A DNA stretch of 64,000 nt. It comes from Micavibrio_C sp965231165. Lineage in GTDB: Bacteria > Pseudomonadota > Alphaproteobacteria > Micavibrionales > Micavibrionaceae. Shown here piece by piece: positions 33,382 to 40,072 of this stretch; position 1 is the first letter of the stretch, and every line of letters begins with the position of its first letter. The stretch spans positions 2,108,001 through 2,172,000 of the forward strand of contig OZ246421.1 in NCBI GenBank assembly GCA_965231165.1, in the 5' to 3' direction. The translations under genes were made by a program, and so were the position numbers. The notes beneath the pieces were generated by a model. The model worked only from the letters and a program-made list of their open reading frames with translations. It made no database searches and was not told the DNA's origin.

Positions 33382-34227
33382 ATGAAAAAAGATTTTGAAA
33401 CTTCTTCCACCAATTCTGTTCCTGTCAATTCCGTCTCTGTCGACGCCATCAACTTCATCATGGATAACGTGTTCGACTGGGATTCCCACAAAGAACATGC
33501 CGGCCTGCGGATGAGCTATGACGATTACCAGACGCTGGCGAAATCTCTGCGAGCCAGCCTCGAATCGGCCTGCCCCCATGTACATGGCCGTAAAGTGATC
33601 GATGGTTTTGATGCCCATATCGGCGGGCGTATCTACTCTTTGAGAATGAAGAACAACCTGTCTCAGGAAGATGTCGCCAGCCATATCGGTGTTACGTCCC
33701 AACTCATTGAGAAATTTGAAACGGGTGCCGATAAGGTTTATGCGACAACGCTTTTTAAATTGTCTCAATATATCGGCGAACCGGTCACCAGCTTTTTTGA
33801 AGGTTATGATGCCGCTAAAACCCCGCAGTCTTCGTTAAGCACCACCCTGCAGAACTATATCGAATTGCTTCATAACAACTGGGCCGGTGAATTAAGCGAG
33901 ATCAAAGGCCTGACGCGTTCCGTCGTTCAGGTGTATCTGGAAGCCGAGGCTGGCAACCGTGCATCGCTTGAAACCTTAGGGCGTGAGCTGAAGGGCAGGA
34001 TCAACTACATGGAAACCCATTATGCGGACGTAACGCATGCGCAGGAACTGCCGGTGCACATGTTGTCCAACGCCATGGAAACGAAAGAAGACAACGCCCG
34101 CACCGCTGTTGAAGGCAAAACCGCTTTCGCGCAGCAAGTTGGTGATGTGATCAAGCAGGGCAAGGCTGGGGAAACCAGTCTGGCACGTAGTAAATTCCCG
34201 GGCCTTTTCAAATTGGTAGGTCGCTGA
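33382..34227 (+). CDS. XRE-family helix-turn-helix regulator
   Basis: A 281-residue protein. A Cro/CI-type HTH domain covers about 80-142 (IGGRIYSLRMKNNLSQEDVA, IGVTSQLIEKFETG, TLFKLSQYIGEPVTSFFEGY). It is preceded by an 80-residue acidic region and followed by a 140-residue helical C-terminal region (NYIELLHNNWAGEL, VVQVYLEAEAGNRASLETLG). I recognise nothing else in it. It has an AAGGG ribosome binding site and dyads in its leader that suggest autoregulation. It is convergent with the sigma-4 gene across a shared terminator. Confidence 0.82.
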   Translation: MKKDFETSSTNSVPVNSVSVDAINFIMDNVFDWDSHKEHAGLRMSYDDYQTLAKSLRASLESACPHVHGRKVIDGFDAHIGGRIYSLRMKNNLSQEDVASHIGVTSQLIEKFETGADKVYATTLFKLSQYIGEPVTSFFEGYDAAKTPQSSLSTTLQNYIELLHNNWAGELSEIKGLTRSVVQVYLEAEAGNRASLETLGRELKGRINYMETHYADVTHAQELPVHMLSNAMETKEDNARTAVEGKTAFAQQVGDVIKQGKAGETSLARSKFPGLFKLVGR

Positions 34228-34246
34228 TTTTTCTGGTTTTCCCCTG

Positions 34247-34287
34247 AAAGAACCCCGCTATCAGACGATAGCGGGGTTTTTCTTTTT
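34247..34287. terminator. Shared terminator between the XRE gene and the sigma-4 gene
   Basis: The stem AACCCCGCTATC pairs with GATAGCGGGGTT around AGAC and is followed by a T run on the plus strand. The minus strand has a shorter T run. Confidence 0.92.
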
Positions 34288-34293
34288 ATCTGT

Positions 34294-34923
34294 TTAAACC
34301 ATCTGAGGACTCTTGAGGTTATGTTTCATTTTTCTCAGGGCTTTGGCCTCAATCTGCCGTGCCCTTTCTCTGGTGCATCCATATTCAACCGCGACGTCAC
34401 CCAGCACCGCTTCTTCTCCATTCAGACCATAAAGCTTGCTCAGAACATTGATTTCCCGCGCCGTCAGCTTTGACAGGGCGTCTTCGATTTTTTTACGTGT
34501 CTGTGCGTCGATCAGAGCGCTTTCGGGCGCAGAAAACCCGTCATGCAAAACAGGCATCTCCATGTTTTCGATGCGATCCAGACTCAGTGCCGCAGATTCC
34601 GGTGCGCCAAATAGTTTTTCTGGTGAAACTTTCAGGAAGGCGGCCAGCATGGAAGCGCGCATTGTATAGTCGGGCAGTTCCTTCATAAATACATGTTCCC
34701 GTCCTTCGGTCATGTGCAGGAAATTTTGATAATCCCCGTGACTGCCGATCTTCCGATCCGTCGCTACTGAGGTGTCCATGATGGCTGCGAATGCCCGGTA
34801 TAGTTCGCTGACCCGTTTATAGCCCTGCGCATCCATTGCCGCAGCCACCGCCGGAAGAAGTCTTTCGCTGCGCTGTCCGGCACCCGTATTGCCCGTCGTA
34901 TTCATAAGAAATTTTCTATCCAT
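34294..34923 (-). CDS. Protein with sigma-70 region 4 and no region 2
   Basis: A 209-residue protein. The C-terminal 60 residues (about 147-205) match region 4 of primary sigma factors: KLTAREINVLSKLYGLNG, a loop, then CTRERARQIEAKALRKMK, the -35 recognition helix, very close to RpoD. Regions 1, 2 and 3, including the -10 and core-binding parts, are missing. The N-terminal 110 residues are helical and end in MLAAFLKVSPEKLFG, a string like the end of an XRE-type HTH domain. GGAGG directly before the ATG supports the start. It may bind -35-like DNA or the RNA polymerase flap without being a full sigma factor. It faces the XRE gene. Confidence 0.82.
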   Translation of the reverse strand: MDRKFLMNTTGNTGAGQRSERLLPAVAAAMDAQGYKRVSELYRAFAAIMDTSVATDRKIGSHGDYQNFLHMTEGREHVFMKELPDYTMRASMLAAFLKVSPEKLFGAPESAALSLDRIENMEMPVLHDGFSAPESALIDAQTRKKIEDALSKLTAREINVLSKLYGLNGEEAVLGDVAVEYGCTRERARQIEAKALRKMKHNLKSPQMV

Positions 34924-35092
34924 AACTATCCTCCGAGCTTGAGTAAATCAGATTAAATCACAATTGGGCGACTTTAGTGGTTTTGCTTTTATTATGTCAA
35001 TAAATATCACTTTGATGCTCTTTTACCGGGCTTTTTCTTACTATTTCCGCCGTTTTTGCTGTATTTTCCGCGCATAAGGTTATTCCAACGGA

Positions 35093-35098
35093 TATAAT
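35093..35098 (+). promoter_or_regulatory. TATAAT box six bases before a start codon
   Basis: A perfect TATAAT at 35093-35098 ends six bases before ATG 35105. Normal initiation spacing would place the transcript start on or next to the A of the ATG, giving a leaderless message. No ribosome binding site is seen and the -35 region is poor. Confidence 0.4.
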
Positions 35099-35104
35099 GA
35101 ATTT

Positions 35105-35608
35105 ATGCGCGTCACGATCAAAGAGCTTATGGACAAGATGGGGGTGGGATTTGTTCCCGGCCCTTACGAATCCGTGCCCTGGTCAACTTATGACGCGGCC
35201 AAGGGGATTACGTGCAGCGCCGAAGTGCGCATGAGCGCCGATTCCGACGAGATCGAAGCTGAAATCCAGTTTATGTACGATACGCCGCCTCCGGGCAAAG
35301 GTTCGATGGAACCGATCTGTTCCCTGAAAGCATTGCCGCAGGCTGATGGCCAATGGAACGTCATGGATTTTAAAATTCGCGGCGAGGCCTATGGTGCGGA
35401 TAAATATGACTGGGAAGAAAAAGCCTGTAATTTTTTCCAGATGGTGGTGCAGGAATTGCTGGGAGGCAACATCCCGAATATTGATGACCTGCTGGAAGAG
35501 GCGTTCCATTCACGCGAGCGTTTCGCTGACCAATATGGCGGCGGGGGCGGCAAATCCCCCAAGATTCGTTCTGATCAAATTCTCAATATCAAAGGCCGCG
35601 GTTTTTAA
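35105..35608 (+). CDS. Hypothetical protein
   Basis: A 167-residue cytoplasmic protein I do not recognise. It has mixed alpha/beta character, with beta-rich stretches ITCSAEVRMSADSDEIEAEI and GQWNVMDFKIRGEAYG, a helical segment, and a Gly-rich turn (QYGGGGGK) near the C-terminus. It lies head-to-head in convergence with the TerD gene, overlapping its end by four bases. No ribosome binding site precedes the ATG. Confidence 0.68.
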   Translation: MRVTIKELMDKMGVGFVPGPYESVPWSTYDAAKGITCSAEVRMSADSDEIEAEIQFMYDTPPPGKGSMEPICSLKALPQADGQWNVMDFKIRGEAYGADKYDWEEKACNFFQMVVQELLGGNIPNIDDLLEEAFHSRERFADQYGGGGGKSPKIRSDQILNIKGRGF

Positions 35609-36417
35609 GTCCCGGTTGATTGCAGCTCGCGGACGATAATGCCGTAACGTGTGGCGATCTCGGCCAAGCCACCATTGACCACTTGCGCGTTGGCTTCGAA
35701 ATACCATTTTGGTCCTTCGCGGATCAGGGCGGCGACATAGATGGCGTTGCCGCCTTTCAGTTCGTCATTTTCGAATAAAAAGCGGCAGACTTCGTTCTGG
35801 TCGTCTTCATTGACGACGCGCAGGAAGACATCACGCACCATGCTGAAATTCATGCCTTTGCTTTCCTCGTCATAGATAGAAAGGACAAAGACAATTTTAT
35901 GCGCGTCAAACGGGATGGCGTTCAAGTCGATGCTCAGGGCTTCGTCGTCGCCTTCACCTGCGCCGTTACGGCTGTCGCCCAGATGCTTGAGGCCGCCTTC
36001 GAGGCCGCTGGTGGCATTATAAAAGATGAAATCCTCATCCGTTCTCGTCAGTTCAGCGCGATCAAGAATGAAAGCGGATAAATCGATATCAATTTTTCCT
36101 TCCTCAAGGGCGCGCTGTTCCCAGCCGGCGCCAATCCTGAGGCGTTTGATCGTTGGATCTTTGCGCAGCAAATCCATATAATCGCCGCGTTTGACGAAAT
36201 TTATGCCGTCATCGAACATATGCGCCGCAATTTCGGGGGGCACTTCCTGACGAAATTCTTCTCCGGCCTTGATCATGTCGGAATCTTCAAAGGCGGGGCT
36301 GCCCGGGGACGGTGCGGGCGGCGGCGCCATACCTGTACCGATATCGATTGGTTTGACATCGTCTTCTTCAGCTTGCAGTTTCTTGAAGATGTCGTCTTCG
36401 TTTTCAAAATCGCTCAT
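35605..36417 (-). CDS. TerD family protein with an N-terminal extension
   Basis: A 270-residue protein. The C-terminal part (about 85-265) is a TerD-type calcium-binding beta domain: LRIGAGWEQRA, KIDIDLSAFILD, EDFIFYN, HLGDSRNGAGEGDDEALSID and VFVLSIYD. The acidic DxDxDxE-type loop residues are present. The N-terminal 80 residues are acidic with a Pro-rich stretch (PPPAPSPGSP), unusual for TerD. The start ATG 36415-36417 (MSDFENEDD) fits better than the upstream frame, which overlaps the neighbour. TerD proteins occur in tellurite, phage and stress-response ter clusters. It is 31 bases after the second ter-like gene. Confidence 0.88.
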   Translation of the reverse strand: MSDFENEDDIFKKLQAEEDDVKPIDIGTGMAPPPAPSPGSPAFEDSDMIKAGEEFRQEVPPEIAAHMFDDGINFVKRGDYMDLLRKDPTIKRLRIGAGWEQRALEEGKIDIDLSAFILDRAELTRTDEDFIFYNATSGLEGGLKHLGDSRNGAGEGDDEALSIDLNAIPFDAHKIVFVLSIYDEESKGMNFSMVRDVFLRVVNEDDQNEVCRFLFENDELKGGNAIYVAALIREGPKWYFEANAQVVNGGLAEIATRYGIIVRELQSTGT

Positions 36418-36448
36418 GTTGTTTTCCGTCTTGCTTGTCTCTTGAGAA

Positions 36449-37183
36449 TTATTTCTGGCCGTCATCCCATGACAGGCCAAAGCCATAGGCGCGATCCATC
36501 TCGGCGTGGCCGGGGAAATATTCGCCGTAGTTTGTGAACTTAATGCTGTTATTGTCGTTTTCGATGGCGGCCACGGCGCAGACCGGCAAATTATTTTTCT
36601 TGATAGCCGGCGTGATCGTCAGCGGTTGTTCACCGGGGATACGTATAGTTACCTTCGGTTTGATTTCAGCCCAGTTGGCCTGACCGCTATAGATATAGAC
36701 GTAAACGACCAATCGTTTAATGTCGGCCCAGCGTGTACCGTTGATATGAATGCCTTCGTCGTCGCCTTCCTTATCGCCTGTGCGTTCATCGCCGGAGAGA
36801 TGGATAAAGGGGGTGCTGTCGTAATTGCCGTACATATTGCCAAAGGCCTGCAGAGCGCCGCGGCTGCCGTCATGCAGTTCGTAAAGGCAGCCAACGTCTA
36901 TGTCGACGCCCTGTTTCGTCGCTTTCTTGAGCAGCTTGCCGAAGAAACCCGCCTTCTGGACTTCGATATTGTCCCATGATGCGCCTACCACGATATCTTC
37001 AAAACCCTTGTCGGTTTTGTTGATGATCGTGGTTTCGCCGAAACCATTGAGCAGATTTTCGATATGCTCGTCGTTATCAGGGCGATACCCGGCGGCACCC
37101 TTGGCCTGACCGTGGCCTGAGTATTCGGCGCGGTTGCGCGAGGCTTCGGCCATGGCATCGGTGGAAATCGTATCGCGGGGCAT
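36449..37183 (-). CDS. TerD/TerX-like protein
   Basis: A 244-residue protein related to TerD: VGASWDN near 67, VDIDVGCLYELHDGSRGALQAFGN near 92, PFIHLSGDERTGDKEGDDEGIHI near 126 with the acidic calcium-type loop, and IKRLVVYVYIYSG. The N-terminal 50 residues are extra and polar. It is directly upstream of the TerD gene on the same strand, so the pair probably acts together. No TerB, TerC or TerZ gene is visible nearby. Confidence 0.82.
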   Translation of the reverse strand: MPRDTISTDAMAEASRNRAEYSGHGQAKGAAGYRPDNDEHIENLLNGFGETTIINKTDKGFEDIVVGASWDNIEVQKAGFFGKLLKKATKQGVDIDVGCLYELHDGSRGALQAFGNMYGNYDSTPFIHLSGDERTGDKEGDDEGIHINGTRWADIKRLVVYVYIYSGQANWAEIKPKVTIRIPGEQPLTITPAIKKNNLPVCAVAAIENDNNSIKFTNYGEYFPGHAEMDRAYGFGLSWDDGQK

Positions 37184-37336
37184 GAGAAATTCTCCTTAGA
37201 GTCCTGACGGCAAAAGGATAGCACTAACCTTTCCGCCATAAAACCTTGAAAAGGACCGCCTAAACAAGACGGCACAAAGGCCATTCCGCCATTGTGCCGT
37301 CCTGAAGGTTAAAATTCTGGAAAACTTTGATGGCCG

Positions 37337-37942
37337 TCAGCGTCCTAGTTGAAGCTCGTGCAGCGCCTTGGCGCTTTTCAGCTGCGATAAGGCGTCGTTG
37401 CAGTTTTTGGCGCCCTTTGCGATCGTACCCAGATCAAAAACCACGCCTGATGTTGGATGACGGAAGGTGTCATATTCCCCAATGGGGGAACCGTTATTGT
37501 GGTATCCGCGCAGAGGATCATATGTCAGTGTCAGTTTTCCGCCTTCGGCGCGGCAATTAAAGAGTCCTGCGCTTTGCGTGACCGGTGTTGTTCTTACAAT
37601 CGGCGTGGGCTCCGGGGCTTTTTCAGCTTCGTCCTCCTGATTAGCACCAATGATGCAGGCTACGCCGATCCATATTGCTACGGACCAGAAAAAGCCGAGT
37701 TCCTTTTTGGGCTCTTCGAAAGAGAGAGATGGGTCTTTCTTATTGTTCCTTTCCCCATTACATAAGTCCTTTACATGCTGGTTAGGCTGATTGATGGACG
37801 CCATCTCTGTCTTGTGATTGCGTTGCGCATTCTGTTCGCTGATTTTCTGTGCGAAGGAATCGTGAACATCCCTTGGTGCGTATTGGCGGGGCGTTTCACC
37901 ACGCTGCGCCATGTCCCGGCCTTTATCGAAATCCGAACCCAT
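37337..37942 (-). CDS. Hypothetical single-pass membrane protein near ter genes
   Basis: A 201-residue protein. The first 80 residues are polar, Gln/Asn-rich and presumably cytoplasmic. One membrane segment lies at about 83-100 (FFWSVAIWIGVACIIGA), and a periplasmic domain of about 100 residues follows with two Cys (FNCRAEGG and KNCNDA). ATG 37940-37942 follows AAGGAAAG. It lies 153 bases upstream of the TerD-like pair on the same strand and could be their first gene or an independent one. Function is unknown. Confidence 0.68.
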   Translation of the reverse strand: MGSDFDKGRDMAQRGETPRQYAPRDVHDSFAQKISEQNAQRNHKTEMASINQPNQHVKDLCNGERNNKKDPSLSFEEPKKELGFFWSVAIWIGVACIIGANQEDEAEKAPEPTPIVRTTPVTQSAGLFNCRAEGGKLTLTYDPLRGYHNNGSPIGEYDTFRHPTSGVVFDLGTIAKGAKNCNDALSQLKSAKALHELQLGR

Positions 37943-38230
37943 GTATTCTTTCCTTAAGTTTTTTCCAGAATGATGGGGTGATTCCTAACATATATTTTCC
38001 AGAATATCAAATCGATAGATTTTACCCTGTGCGGTTGGTGCCCGTGCCCGATGTGCCATCCTTAACTCTACCGGGCGCTTATATGCTAAGAGGCCTAGGA
38101 TTTGCGCGTTGAGTTTTCTGTCAATTCTCATATATAAGTAGGCCTGCAGACGCGATTAAAGCCCCGCACCTTTGTGGCGGGCCTGCGCGCAGCAAACAGG
38201 CAACACCAATAACCAAACGGAATCAATAAG
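37943..38230. other. Intergenic region before ettA
   Basis: A divergent region of 288 bases. No reading frame of note is seen. An imperfect GC-rich hairpin is at 38160-38183. The ettA ribosome binding site (ACGGAATC) is weak. The GCCTAGGATTTGCG stretch near 38091 belongs to nothing I recognise. Confidence 0.4.
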
Positions 38231-39910
38231 ATGGCCTCGTACGAATATGTCTATGTGATGAACTCTCTGTCCAAGACCTATCCCGGCGGGAAGAAGGTCC
38301 TGGAGAATGTCACGTTGAGTTTCTTCCCCGGTGCCAAAATCGGTGTGCTGGGCCCGAACGGTTCGGGTAAATCGACATTGCTCAAAATTATGGCCGGTCT
38401 GGATAATGAATATACCGGCGAAGCCTGGGCGGCGAAAACCGCGCGCATCGGTTATCTGGCGCAGGAGCCTTATCTCGATCCGAAAAAGAACGTCCATGAG
38501 AACGTGATGGAAGGTCTGGCGCCTGTTAAAGCGATGGTTGATCGCTTCAATGCCATCGGCATGGAAATGGCCGAGCCTGATGCCGACTACGACAAGCTGA
38601 TGACGGAAATGGGTGATCTGCAGGAAAAGATCGACGCCGTGAACGGTTGGGAACTTGACCGCACGGTTGAGATTGCGATGGATGCATTGCGTTGTCCGCC
38701 TGCGGATGCCGATGTAACAAAATTATCCGGTGGTGAACGCCGCCGCGTGGCGCTGTGCCGTCTGCTGCTGGAAAAGCCTGACATGCTGCTGCTTGATGAA
38801 CCGACCAACCACCTTGATGCTGAATCTGTCGGCTGGCTGCAGCGGTTCCTTGGCGACTATGCCGGGACTGTCGTGATGGTCACCCACGACCGTTACTTCC
38901 TTGATAATGTCACCGGCTGGATTCTCGAACTCGACCGCGGCCGCGGCATTCCTTATGAAGGCAATTACTCTGCCTATCTCGAAGCCAAACGCAAACGGAT
39001 GATGCAGGAATCCAAAGAAGAAGACGAACTGCAGAAGACGCTTTCCAAAGAACTCGAATGGATCAGAGGTACGCCCGAGGGTCGCCGCAAGAAGTCCAAA
39101 GCCCGTGTGGCGGCTTATGATGAGTTGTTAGCGCAATCAGAAAAGCAGGACACGCGCGGTACGCAGATCGTTATTCCGGCACCGCCGAGACTGGGCGAAA
39201 CGGTGATAGATGCGAACCATATCCGCAAGGCCTTTGGTGATCGCCTGCTGATCGAGGACCTGACATTCAAATTGCCCCCCGGTGGTATTGTTGGTGTGAT
39301 CGGCCCGAACGGTGCCGGTAAAACCACATTGTTCCGCATGATCACGGGTCAGGAAAAGCCTGATGCCGGAACCTTCAAGGTCTCTGACAATGTAAAGCTT
39401 GGCTATGTCGATCAGAGCCGCGATTCACTTGATCCGGCCAAGAATGTCTGGGAAGAAATTTCCGATGGCATGGATATTCTGGAACTGGGCAAAATCAAGA
39501 TGGCTTCACGCGCATATGTAGGTTCGTTCAATTTCCGCGGTCCCGACCAGCAGAAAAAAGTCGGGCAGCTTTCGGGTGGGGAACGCAACCGCGTACACCT
39601 TGCCAAGATGCTTAAATCCGGCGCGAACGTCCTGCTGCTCGATGAACCGACTAACGATCTGGATACGGAAACATTGTCGGCGCTGGAAGAAGCGCTCGAA
39701 AATTTCCCGGGCTGCGCCGTTATCATCTCGCACGACCGCGCATTCCTTGACCGCCTGGCGACCCATATCCTCGCGTTCGAGGGTGATTCGCAGGTGGTCT
39801 GGTTTGAGGGCAATTACGAAGATTACGAAAAAGACCGTCACCGCCGTCTCGGCAAGGATGCCGACCAGCCGCACCGGATCAAATACAAGCCGCTGACCCG
39901 CGCCGCTTAA
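38231..39910 (+). CDS. ettA: Energy-dependent translational throttle protein EttA (ABC-F)
   Basis: ABC-F ATPase that binds the ribosomal E site and gates the first peptide bond according to energy state. The 559-residue protein has two ABC domains. Walker A motifs are GPNGSGKSTLLKI (about 39-51) and GPNGAGKTTLFRM (about 358). Signatures are LSGGERRRVALCRLL and LSGGERNRVHLAKML, with Walker B in LLLDEPTNHLDAES and LLLDEPTNDLDTET. The interdomain linker (about 245-320) includes RGTPEGRRKKSKARVAAYDELL. Length and motifs fit EttA rather than Uup or YheS. It precedes the DotA-like array on the same strand with a 162-base gap. Confidence 0.96.
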   Translation: MASYEYVYVMNSLSKTYPGGKKVLENVTLSFFPGAKIGVLGPNGSGKSTLLKIMAGLDNEYTGEAWAAKTARIGYLAQEPYLDPKKNVHENVMEGLAPVKAMVDRFNAIGMEMAEPDADYDKLMTEMGDLQEKIDAVNGWELDRTVEIAMDALRCPPADADVTKLSGGERRRVALCRLLLEKPDMLLLDEPTNHLDAESVGWLQRFLGDYAGTVVMVTHDRYFLDNVTGWILELDRGRGIPYEGNYSAYLEAKRKRMMQESKEEDELQKTLSKELEWIRGTPEGRRKKSKARVAAYDELLAQSEKQDTRGTQIVIPAPPRLGETVIDANHIRKAFGDRLLIEDLTFKLPPGGIVGVIGPNGAGKTTLFRMITGQEKPDAGTFKVSDNVKLGYVDQSRDSLDPAKNVWEEISDGMDILELGKIKMASRAYVGSFNFRGPDQQKKVGQLSGGERNRVHLAKMLKSGANVLLLDEPTNDLDTETLSALEEALENFPGCAVIISHDRAFLDRLATHILAFEGDSQVVWFEGNYEDYEKDRHRRLGKDADQPHRIKYKPLTRAA

Positions 39911-39942
39911 GGCATTGTTATTGAAAATAAAGGGTTTTTCGG

Positions 39943-39975
39943 AAGGCCGGTTCTGGCAACAGGGCCGGTTTTCTG
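39943..39975 (+). terminator. Possible terminator after ettA
   Basis: GGCCGG and CCGGTTTT flank an inner CTG/CAG pairing, giving an imperfect hairpin followed by a short T run. It would separate ettA from the DotA-like array. Confidence 0.5.
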
Positions 39976-40072
39976 TTATTATGTTTAGTAAGAAGAAAAT
40001 TAAATAAAATTTTATGCATCTGGCGGTATGATACTATGGACAGAATAGTAGTTGGGGGAATATTCATAAAAA

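Noticed and set aside
38158..38186. GC-rich hairpin before ettA as a terminator or attenuator
   Set aside because: The pairing is imperfect, with bulges, and no gene ends nearby on the strand that would give a T run.
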